Origin: Sandarakinorhabdus cyanobacteriorum
Lineage (GTDB): Bacteria; Pseudomonadota; Alphaproteobacteria; Sphingomonadales; Sphingomonadaceae
Reading direction: 5' to 3'
DNA: 34,677 nucleotides
Assembly (NCBI RefSeq): GCF_002251755.1
Contig: NZ_NOXT01000089.1
Coordinates: 1 to 34,677, forward strand
A program made the translations under genes and the position numbers. Below, piece by piece: positions 8,372-15,351 of this stretch. A model generated the notes under the pieces. That model was not told the origin of the DNA. It searched no databases and saw only the letters and a list, made by a program, of their open reading frames with translations. Position 1 is the stretch's first letter; each line of letters opens with the position of its first letter.

Positions 8372-8493
8372 ACGCGAGAGCGCCTGTTAGTGGCAGTTGC
8401 CGGGCTTGGCAAGCCTGATTCCAGCCGCCGCCTGCGGCAAAGACAAAGCTTTGCGTGGCCATGCCGGCTGGCGTAGCAGTGGTGGGGATGGCC

Positions 8494-9357
8494 ATGCGCT
8501 CCTCCACCCCGCCGCCCTGGCGCCTCACTGGCGATGGCGATGGCCGCTGGCCGGTGCTGGTCACCTCCCCGCACAGCGGGCGCCATTATCCGGCGGCGTT
8601 CCTGGCAGCCTCCAGGCTCAGTCTGGCCGAGCTCAGGCGGGCTGAGGATGCGCTGGTCGATGCGCTGCTGGATGGCATTGCCGGCGTGCCGGTGCTGGCC
8701 GCCACCCATGCCCGCAGCTGGCTTGACCTGAACCGCGCCGCCGACGAGCTTGATCCCGGCTTGTTCGACGGGCCGCTGCCGCTGCCGGTCACACCCGGCC
8801 CGCGCGTGGCGGCCGGGCTGGGCGTGATCCCGCGGCTGGCGGCGATGGGGCAGGAGATTTATGCCCGCCGGCTCGACCCGGCCGAGGCACAGCGGCGGCT
8901 TGATGGCCATCACCGGCCCTGGCACGCCTTGATCGCAGCCCAACTGGCCGCCGCGCGGGCGGCGCACGGTGCGGCGCTGCTGCTGGATGTGCACAGCATG
9001 CCGCAGCCGCAGGGCCCACGGCCGCCGCAGATCGTGCTGGGCGATTGCCACGGCCTGGCGGCCCACCCGGCCATCATGGCGGCGATCGAGGATCATTTCC
9101 GCCGCGCCGGCTGGCGGGTGGCGCGCAACCATCCCTATGCAGGCGGTTATACCACCCATCATCATGGCCGGCCGGCAGCGGGCATCCACGCCGTGCAGAT
9201 CGAAATCTGCCGCAGCCTTTATCTCGATCCACACCGGCTGATCCTCACCGGCGGTGCGGTGCGCGTGCGCGCCAGCCTGACAGCGCTGGTGCAGCAACTG
9301 GTGGCCAGCTGGCCCCAGCTTTCCGGGCAGCCGGGCTGGGCCACGGCGGCCGAATGA
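8494..9357 (+). CDS. N-formylglutamate amidohydrolase family protein
   Basis: The product is about 287 residues and matches the N-formylglutamate amidohydrolase family. VLVTSPHSGRHYP opens the fold, DLNRAADELDP follows, the metal-site segment LLLDVHSMP is in the middle, and VQIEICRSLYLD lies near the end. Family members hydrolyse N-formyl-L-glutamate to glutamate and formate in one histidine degradation route, or act on related N-formyl amino acids. No other hut genes are nearby, so the pathway is uncertain. The start is ambiguous: GTG 8455, ATG 8461, ATG 8488 and ATG 8494 share the frame. I prefer 8494 because a GGTGGGG element sits six bases upstream. Confidence 0.85.
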   Translation: MRSSTPPPWRLTGDGDGRWPVLVTSPHSGRHYPAAFLAASRLSLAELRRAEDALVDALLDGIAGVPVLAATHARSWLDLNRAADELDPGLFDGPLPLPVTPGPRVAAGLGVIPRLAAMGQEIYARRLDPAEAQRRLDGHHRPWHALIAAQLAAARAAHGAALLLDVHSMPQPQGPRPPQIVLGDCHGLAAHPAIMAAIEDHFRRAGWRVARNHPYAGGYTTHHHGRPAAGIHAVQIEICRSLYLDPHRLILTGGAVRVRASLTALVQQLVASWPQLSGQPGWATAAE

Positions 9358-9365
9358 CACGAAAA

Positions 9366-9396
9366 GGCCGCGCCGGTGGGGGAAACCGGCGCGGCC
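9366..9396 (-). terminator. Rho-independent terminator of the ZnuD-like receptor gene
   Basis: A perfect 12-bp GC-rich stem (9366-9377 with 9385-9396) closes a 7-nt loop. On the minus strand the stem is followed directly by TTTT, as expected for intrinsic termination of the receptor gene ending at 9542. No T-run follows on the plus strand, though the hairpin could still slow transcription from the amidohydrolase gene. Confidence 0.7.
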
Positions 9397-9541
9397 AGGG
9401 TCTGGGCGAAAAGCCCATCGGGGACAGTGGCAGGCATTGCCACGGGCAGCAGGGGCTTGAGGGGGGAAGACCGTGCCGCCGTTCCCATGATTTGGGGGCG
9501 GCCCGCCGCTTTTCAAGAGCAGCGGGCCGGTTTTTCCCCGA

Positions 9542-11626
9542 TCAGAAGGCGGTGCGGATCGACAGCCGGAAATCGCGGCCGAACAGCGGCGCCACATCCT
9601 TCAGGAAGCTGCTGTGGCGGCGGGCTTCCACATCGAAGATGTTGTTGGCCTGCACGATCACGCTGGTGGCGCTGTCGGGCCCGAACGGCTTCCAGCTCAG
9701 GCTGGCATTGACCAGGGTGAAGGCCGGGCTTTCGGTTTCAAAACCGGCAATCCGGTCCTGGCGGGTGACATGTTCCAGCTCCAGCCGGCCACCGATGTCG
9801 CCACCGCTGGCTTCCACCCCGCCGATCATGCGCAGCGGCGGGATGCGCGGCACGGCGCCGCCGCCGCGCAGGATATCGGCGCGGGTGTAATCGAGCATGC
9901 CGGTGAGATCGATGCGGGTCTGGCCAAGCTGCGCCAGCTTCACGGCCCCTTCGATTTCAAAGCCATAGAAACGCGCATCGGCCTGCGCATATTGGAACAC
10001 CGGCAGTTCGTCCTCCTCGGCGCCGGTGGGCGACAGGAAGATATAATTGTCAAAGCGGTTGAGGAAGGCCGACAGTTCGATGCGCCAGCCGCTGCCACGG
10101 CCGCGCAGCACGGCCTCCGCGCCCAACTGGCGTTCGGTGCGGAAATTGAGGTTGCCGATCTCGAACGCCCGCGTGGCGGCATGGGCGCCATTGGCAAACA
10201 ATTCCTCGGCCGACGGCGCCCGTTCGGTGCGGGCCAGGCTGGCGGCGAGACGGAAGCCGCCGCCCAGATCGACCGAGCCGCCTGCCGACAGCGAGAAGGA
10301 GTCAAAGCGGCGCTCACGACCGACAATGGCCGATTTCACATTGGCACGCTCATAGCGCGCGCCGCCTTCCAGCCGCACCTGGCCCAGATCCAGTTCCTGC
10401 AGGGTGAACAGGCCGATCTGGCGGGTTTCGTTGGCCGGGATATAGGCTTCCTCGCCCACGGCGCGGAAATTGCGGCTGAAATACTGCACGCCGCTGGCGC
10501 CCTGCCAGCCGCCGCGCGCTTCCTGCACCAGCTCGATGCGGCCTTCCCAGCTCTTGTTGAAGAAGCTGGTGCCGATCTCGCCATTGTCCTCGATCTCGTC
10601 ATGCTGATAATCGGCCCAGCCGCCGCGCACATTCAGCTGCTTGAAGGGGCCGCCCAGCGGCAGGCTGGCGCGCACATCAACGCGGGTCTGCCGCATGTCG
10701 AGCGTGATGTCTTCGTGGGCATGTTCGTCATGATCATCGTCGTGGCCGGCATGGTCATCGTGATGCTCGATCTCCAGCGTGTTGGGGATGCCGTAACGGT
10801 TGGCCAGGTGGCTCACGGCCAGGCCAAAGCTGGCCCCGCCCTCGCCGATCCAGGCGATGCCGCCGCCCACATCCCAGGTGCGCGCCGACGTGTTGTCCAC
10901 GCGGCCGCGGGCCTGGGCCTCCTCGGCCACCTCGCCGCCTTCCTCCGCCGCCTCCTTGCGCAGCTCGCGGCCAAAGATGAAGCCGCCGGTGCGATAATCG
11001 CCCGAGCCGAAGATGCTGGCATCCACATGGGCGACAAAGCCGCCGCCCAGCGAGGCATTCAGGCTGGCAGCGACATTGCGCTCCTCGGCGGCGCTGGCGA
11101 GGCCGGCCACCGCATCGACATGCACCGTGCCGTCGGGCAGTTCGCGCGGTATGCGCAGATCGCGCATGTTGACCACTCCGCCAATGGCACCCGAGCCATA
11201 GAGCAGCGCCGCCGGGCCGCGCACGATTTCCACCCGGTCCGCCAGCAGCGGATTGGCCGCCACGGCATGATCGACCGAGGTGTTGGACACGTCAAAGCTG
11301 CCGATGCCATCGGTCAGCACCCGCACCCGCTCGTTGTCGAGACCGCGCAGGATGGGGCGCGAGGCGTTGGGGCCAAAGAAGCTGCTGGTCACACCCGGCT
11401 GGCGCGCCAGGGTTTCACCGATGGTGGAACGGGTCTGGCGCTGCAGATCCTCACCCGACAGCACCGAAATCGCCGTGGCCACCAGCTTGCGGTCACGGGC
11501 ATAGGGGGCAGTGACGATGATTTCCGGATCCTGTTCACCATGCTGACGGTCGGCAGGCGCCTCTTCGGCGGCCACCGGCATGGCCGACAGCAACAGCAGG
11601 GCGACGAACGAAATCGGCTTGGTCAT
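9542..11626 (-). CDS. ZnuD-like TonB-dependent outer-membrane receptor
   Basis: This 694-residue protein has a signal peptide (MTKPISFVALLLLSAMPVAA), a TonB-box region (PEIIVTAPYARD), a plug domain (QPGVTSSFFGPNASRPILRG; VEIVRGPAALLYGSGAIGGVV) and a beta barrel ending in Phe. Around residues 285-308 an extracellular-type loop is packed with His and Asp (HHDDHAGHDDDHDEHAHED). Such loops characterise zinc-uptake receptors such as Neisseria ZnuD. The substrate is therefore likely zinc, by family inference. An AAGGAC Shine-Dalgarno lies about seven bases before ATG. It is divergent from a His-rich small protein, with an AT-rich palindrome between the two genes, and has its own terminator. Confidence 0.88.
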   Translation of the reverse strand: MTKPISFVALLLLSAMPVAAEEAPADRQHGEQDPEIIVTAPYARDRKLVATAISVLSGEDLQRQTRSTIGETLARQPGVTSSFFGPNASRPILRGLDNERVRVLTDGIGSFDVSNTSVDHAVAANPLLADRVEIVRGPAALLYGSGAIGGVVNMRDLRIPRELPDGTVHVDAVAGLASAAEERNVAASLNASLGGGFVAHVDASIFGSGDYRTGGFIFGRELRKEAAEEGGEVAEEAQARGRVDNTSARTWDVGGGIAWIGEGGASFGLAVSHLANRYGIPNTLEIEHHDDHAGHDDDHDEHAHEDITLDMRQTRVDVRASLPLGGPFKQLNVRGGWADYQHDEIEDNGEIGTSFFNKSWEGRIELVQEARGGWQGASGVQYFSRNFRAVGEEAYIPANETRQIGLFTLQELDLGQVRLEGGARYERANVKSAIVGRERRFDSFSLSAGGSVDLGGGFRLAASLARTERAPSAEELFANGAHAATRAFEIGNLNFRTERQLGAEAVLRGRGSGWRIELSAFLNRFDNYIFLSPTGAEEDELPVFQYAQADARFYGFEIEGAVKLAQLGQTRIDLTGMLDYTRADILRGGGAVPRIPPLRMIGGVEASGGDIGGRLELEHVTRQDRIAGFETESPAFTLVNASLSWKPFGPDSATSVIVQANNIFDVEARRHSSFLKDVAPLFGRDFRLSIRTAF

Positions 11627-11668
11627 GGCGGACGGTCCTTCGGAAACTGGGGGGATGCCGCCCCATAA

Positions 11669-11686
11669 GATGTTACTTTATATCAC
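11669..11686. promoter_or_regulatory. Candidate Zur-like box
   Basis: GATGTTACTTTATATCAC is an AT-rich imperfect palindrome in an otherwise GC-rich divergent intergenic region, about 43 bp before the receptor gene. The TAACATC half (minus strand) resembles Zur/Fur-type half-sites and the other half is weaker. Regulation by Zur is inferred from the probable zinc-related function of both flanking genes. Confidence 0.35.
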
Positions 11687-11800
11687 GTCAAGTCAGGCGA
11701 TAACGTCTCATTGCTCGCTGTTCACTGGCCCCGCCCTCCCAAAAAGCAGAATATGTGAACAATCGGTGGCCACCCGCCGCCGCGACAAGGGAGCCACTGC

Positions 11801-12130
11801 ATGGCCTGCCACACCCACCCTGATCACGCCCACCAGCACGGCCCGGGCTGCGGGCACACCGCCGTCGCCCATGATGGCCATGTCGATTATCTGCACGATG
11901 GCCATCTGCACCATGTGCATGGCGACCATGTTGATGAACATGTGATCGGCATCAGCGCCAGCAACCCCGACGGCTGCACCAGCCCGCACAATTGCGGCCA
12001 TGTCCACGGCCCCGGCTGCGGGCACGAGGCGGTGCCGCATGGCAATCATATCGATTATCTGGTCGATGGCCGCCTGCACCATGTGCATGCGGGCCATTGC
12101 GATGATCATGGCGCGCTTGCCATCGCCTGA
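11801..12130 (+). CDS. His/Cys-rich two-repeat metal-binding protein
   Basis: This 109-residue protein consists mainly of two tandem copies of a unit of roughly 37 residues: H-x-HGPGCGH-x-AV-x-H, then H-x-DYL-x-DG-x-LHHVH and a closing H-x-x-x-H. Copy 1 is about residues 11-47 and copy 2 about 67-103; the linker holds SPHNCGH. About a quarter of residues are His, and each copy has one central Cys in GPGCGH. No signal peptide is visible, so it is probably cytoplasmic. Composition points to Zn, Ni or Cu binding as a buffer or chaperone, but no domain is named with certainty. AAGGGAG lies seven bases before ATG. It is divergent from the ZnuD-like receptor. Confidence 0.8.
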   Translation: MACHTHPDHAHQHGPGCGHTAVAHDGHVDYLHDGHLHHVHGDHVDEHVIGISASNPDGCTSPHNCGHVHGPGCGHEAVPHGNHIDYLVDGRLHHVHAGHCDDHGALAIA

Positions 12131-12153
12131 TCAGCCACAATCGCCGCACAAAC

Positions 12154-12188
12154 GAAACGGGCGGGTGCCATTGGCCCCCGCCCGTTTC
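12154..12188. terminator. Bidirectional terminator hairpin
   Basis: A perfect 12-bp stem (GAAACGGGCGGG at 12154-12165 pairs with 12177-12188) has an 11-nt loop. TTGTT follows on the plus strand and GTTTGT on the minus strand. It lies between the convergent His-rich gene and SapC-family gene and can serve both. Confidence 0.7.
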
Positions 12189-12197
12189 TTGTTGGGT

Positions 12198-12221
12198 GGG
12201 CGCTGCCGCGGGACAGCGCCC
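12198..12221. other. Second intergenic hairpin
   Basis: GGGCGCTG pairs perfectly with CAGCGCCC around an 8-nt loop, just after the SapC-family stop codon as read on the minus strand. It has no T-run. It may assist termination or protect the 3' end of the SapC transcript. Confidence 0.4.
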
Positions 12222-12229
12222 CTCCAGCC

Positions 12230-12988
12230 TCAGGCCGCCTTGGCGCTGGCGGCGGCGAACTGGCGTTCGAACAGCGGGCTGATCAGCGACAGGCTGAACA
12301 GATGGGCGTAAACCAGGCCCATCATGCCGGATTGCACCATCTTGCGGGCCTGATCGCCGCGCAGGTTCTGCAGCTTCTGCTCGTCAACCATGCGGAAGCC
12401 GCGATAGACGGCCGGCTGGGCCAGGCCATCACGCTGGATGGAGACTTCGCCGTCCATCAGCAGGTCCAGCTTGGTCAGTTCTTCCATTAAGCCACGGGTG
12501 CGCATCACGGCCTGTTCGAACTGTTCGCAGAACTGCAGGATGGCCTTGGTGGTTTCGCTCGGCTCGGTGCCTTCGAACAGCGGGGTGCCATCATTTTCCA
12601 CCACGATGCCCGACGAATCATCAAAGCACAGCGACAGTTCCTGCGATTCCGGGGTCAGCCGGGCCAGCATGAACGGGAAACGGCGCACGAAGGCCGGCAC
12701 ATAGGCCGTGGCTTCCCACTGGTCATCAGCGCCCAGGAACAGGTTTTCGCCTTCCTGCAGACCCACCAGCGCCAGCGGGGCGGGATTGTCGCCCACGCCG
12801 AACACGATCGGATAGTGGCGCTGCACCAGCGGGAATTCGTCCACCGTCACCGGGATGGCGTGGGTGCCACGGGTGAAGCCCAGATCCGAACGCGGCTTCA
12901 GGCCATGCGTCGGGTGCAGTTGCGACGAAAGCGGCGCCAGGCTGTTGTAGAAGAGCGGCAGCTGGTTGGCGGGGGGCTGAGTGGCCAT
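12230..12988 (-). CDS. SapC-family protein
   Basis: The 252-residue protein matches the SapC family. PLFYNSLAPLSSQLHPTHGL opens it, AIPVTVDEFPLVQRHYPIVF and ALVGLQEGENLFL follow, then YVPAFVRRFPFML, LCFDDSSG and the late segment MDGEVSIQRDG. It has no signal peptide or membrane segment. The family was named for a Campylobacter surface-layer locus, but its biochemical role is unknown. In sphingomonads such genes commonly accompany TonB-dependent receptors, which fits the neighbourhood loosely. ATG 12988 is preferred; TTG 12997 would add three residues. Confidence 0.85.
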   Translation of the reverse strand: MATQPPANQLPLFYNSLAPLSSQLHPTHGLKPRSDLGFTRGTHAIPVTVDEFPLVQRHYPIVFGVGDNPAPLALVGLQEGENLFLGADDQWEATAYVPAFVRRFPFMLARLTPESQELSLCFDDSSGIVVENDGTPLFEGTEPSETTKAILQFCEQFEQAVMRTRGLMEELTKLDLLMDGEVSIQRDGLAQPAVYRGFRMVDEQKLQNLRGDQARKMVQSGMMGLVYAHLFSLSLISPLFERQFAAASAKAA

Positions 12989-13090
12989 GATACCCAAGGT
13001 TCTTTCTGACTGGAGTTGCAGGTTTGTTGATGGAAATTGCGAGAATGCACGCCTTCCTAATGGGCGGACCGGCAGGGCGCAAGGCAGTGA

Positions 13091-14497
13091 TCAATAGAGC
13101 TTGCCCGGATTCATGATGTCTTGCGGATCAAGCGCATGCTTGATGGCCTTCAGGGCCGCCAGCCGGGCCGGATCACCCAGCCGCGCCAGATCGGCCCGCT
13201 TCAGCACCCCGATGCCATGTTCGGCCGAAATCGATCCGCCCGCTGCCGCCACCAGATCATGCACCAGCCGGGTGACGCCGGCGCCCCGTGCCGCCACCCA
13301 GGCGGCTCCGGCATCCGGCCCCTCCCCGCGCGGCGCCCGCACGTTGAAATGCAGATTGCCATCGCCCAGATGGCCAAAGGCGATCACCCGGCCGCCGGGA
13401 AAGGCCGCCTCCACCGCCGCTGTCGCCGACAGGGCGAAATCCGGCAGGCGCGACACCGGCACGGCGATGTCATGATGCACCGCCGGCCCTTCGCGGCGTT
13501 CGGCCAGCGGCAATTCCTCGCGCAGCCGCCACAGCGCCCGCGCCTGGCCTTCGGATTGGGCGATCACGGCATCATCGGCCGCCGCCAGCCCTTCGGCCAG
13601 CAGCTCCGCCAACGGCTGCGGCCCGGCCAGTTCAACCAGGATCTGCCAGGCATGCGCCCCGGCCAGCGGCGGCGCCTGGCCCAGAAACGCGGCCGACAGC
13701 GCCACCCCATCGGCCGGCATCAGCTCGAAACTCTCCACCTGCCCGCCGCTCAACGTCTGCAGGCCCTGCAACAGCGCCAGGGCCGCGTGTGGGCTGGCCA
13801 CCCCGGCCCAGCCCACCGCACGGTGGCGCGGCTGCGGCACCAGCTTCAGGGTGAGGGCGGTGATGATGCCCAGCGTGCCCTCCGCACCCACCAGCAACTG
13901 GGCCAGATTGGGTCCGGTGTTGTCCTTCACCAGGCCCGAAAGGCCGTTGACGATGCTGCCATCGGGCAGCACCGCCTCGATCCCGGCGACCAGCGCCCGC
14001 ATGGTGCCATGGCGCAGCACCTGCACGCCGCCGGCATTGGTGGCCGCCAGCCCGCCCAGCGTGGCCGATCCCTTGGCCCCCAGCGACAGCGGGAACATCA
14101 GCCCCACCGCCTCGGCCGCAGCGTGCAGATCGGCCAGAATCACCGCGGCTTCGGCCGTCACCAACTGCCCGGCAGCATCCAGGCTGCGGATGCGGTTCAG
14201 GCGTGACAGGTTGACCAGCACCGCCGAACCATCGGCCGGCGGGATGCCGCCGCCCACCAGGCCGGTGTTGCCGCCTTGCGGCACCAGCGGGATGCGATGC
14301 GCCGCCGCCACCGTCACCATGCCGGCCAATGCCGCCGTATCGCGCGGCATCAGCATCAGGGGCGTCGCGCCGCGAAGCTTGCCGCGCCAATCCACCAGCC
14401 GCGGCGCCATCAGATCGGCATCGTCGGTCCAGTCCGCGCCGGCGGCGGCCTTCAGGGCGGTGAGCGCGGCAGGATCAATGGCAGGGCTGGCAGGCAT
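13091..14497 (-). CDS. FAD-linked 2-hydroxyacid dehydrogenase (D-2-hydroxyglutarate/D-lactate type)
   Basis: This 468-residue flavoprotein has the VAO/PCMH-type FAD domain (PQGGNTGLVGGG at 73-84; LGAKGSATLGGLAATNAGG at 139-157; LVGAEGTLGIIT) and an FAD-oxidase C-terminal domain with the metal-site segment GHLGDGNLHFN and AEHGIGVLKR. It ends MNPGKLY, as many relatives do. Enzymes of this group oxidise D-lactate, D-2-hydroxyglutarate or glycolate to the 2-oxo acid and pass electrons to a quinone or electron-transfer flavoprotein. The exact substrate cannot be told from motifs. The start is ATG 14497. No partner subunit (GlcE/GlcF type) is adjacent. Confidence 0.9.
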   Translation of the reverse strand: MPASPAIDPAALTALKAAAGADWTDDADLMAPRLVDWRGKLRGATPLMLMPRDTAALAGMVTVAAAHRIPLVPQGGNTGLVGGGIPPADGSAVLVNLSRLNRIRSLDAAGQLVTAEAAVILADLHAAAEAVGLMFPLSLGAKGSATLGGLAATNAGGVQVLRHGTMRALVAGIEAVLPDGSIVNGLSGLVKDNTGPNLAQLLVGAEGTLGIITALTLKLVPQPRHRAVGWAGVASPHAALALLQGLQTLSGGQVESFELMPADGVALSAAFLGQAPPLAGAHAWQILVELAGPQPLAELLAEGLAAADDAVIAQSEGQARALWRLREELPLAERREGPAVHHDIAVPVSRLPDFALSATAAVEAAFPGGRVIAFGHLGDGNLHFNVRAPRGEGPDAGAAWVAARGAGVTRLVHDLVAAAGGSISAEHGIGVLKRADLARLGDPARLAALKAIKHALDPQDIMNPGKLY

Positions 14498-14662
14498 GGC
14501 GGCATGCTTACAGGCTTTGGCGTGCCGGCAACAGGCTTGCCATCATTCAGCCGATGTTCAACTGGCCGGCAACAGGGAGGACAAGGGCCAATCCGGGCCA
14601 GGGTGGGGGCACCCTGGCACAGCGTCGGGCAGGCCCATGCTGTTGGGGGCAAGGAGCAGGCG

Positions 14663-15136
14663 TTGCGGATCGGGCGAACGGGCTGGCAACCGGGATTGAT
14701 GGCGGTGCTGCTGGGCATCGCAGCCAGTGCGGCTGCTGCCGATCGGCGCGCGCCGCCGCCGCCCCCGTTGCAGAGTTTCGATGGCGAGACCTGGCGGCGG
14801 GTGCCGGTGCGGCCAGGCGGCGCCGTGCCCCCCGCACTGCCGCGCGGAAAGGTGCCCCGCGCCGGCCGCAAGCGCTGTATCGCCATCGACACCATCGCCG
14901 CCGCGCAGCTGTTTGGCGATCGCGCCCTTGAACTCACGCTCAAGGGCGGCCGGCGCTGGCGCCTCTATCTGGCGCAGGAATGCCCGGCGCTGTCCTTCTA
15001 TCAGGGCTTTTATTACCAGCAGAAACAGGCCGGCGAGCTGTGCGCCGGCCGTGACGTGATCGGGGCGCGTTCGGGCGGGGAATGCGCCATCGCCTCCATC
15101 ATGCCGGCCGGCAAGGCCAAGGCCGGGCGCCGCTGA
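14663..15136 (+). CDS. Small secreted protein of unknown function
   Basis: The product is 157 residues starting at TTG 14663, chosen because AAGGAG (14651-14656) lies six bases upstream. This start also gives a proper signal peptide: MRIGRTGW with Arg residues, then LMAVLLGIAASAAAA before ADRR. The mature part begins Pro-rich (APPPPPLQSF), then has KRCIAIDTIAAAQLFGDRAL, LTLKGGRRWRLYLAQECP, SFYQGFYYQ and a Cys-containing end (LCAGRDVIG; GECAIASI). Four Cys could form two disulfides in the periplasm. The frame is open far upstream only because it runs antisense to the FAD-dehydrogenase gene. I recognise no family. Confidence 0.75.
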   Translation: MRIGRTGWQPGLMAVLLGIAASAAAADRRAPPPPPLQSFDGETWRRVPVRPGGAVPPALPRGKVPRAGRKRCIAIDTIAAAQLFGDRALELTLKGGRRWRLYLAQECPALSFYQGFYYQQKQAGELCAGRDVIGARSGGECAIASIMPAGKAKAGRR

Positions 15137-15351
15137 CCGCCGCCAATGTTGCAGCAGCGCCACAGCCGCCGGGCACATCATGGCTGCGGCATCGGCAAAC
15201 CCCCGCCATCGCTGGACAAACTCGTCCCCTCCTGTCCAAACTGATGATTGCAGCAAAAGCCGTTCACACGGCGTGATGCACGAGCACAGGACCGGGCCAG
15301 CAGAGCCCAGCGCAAAGGTCCGGCCGTCTTGGGTTTTTGGGGAGGAAGAAC
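15137..15351. other. Intergenic region before the second receptor
   Basis: This 215-bp stretch lies before the TonB-dependent receptor gene. I see no tRNA, riboswitch or clear sigma-70 promoter. GGAGGAAG at 15341-15348 is the receptor Shine-Dalgarno. Minus-strand open frames that cross it are artefacts of high GC. Confidence 0.4.

Noticed and set aside
9614-11668. A 684-codon open frame on the plus strand
   Set aside because: It is the shadow of the ZnuD-like receptor gene.
14276-15136. A longer 286-residue version of the secreted protein
   Set aside because: The extension runs antisense to the FAD-dehydrogenase gene and would bury the signal peptide. TTG 14663 has a far better Shine-Dalgarno.
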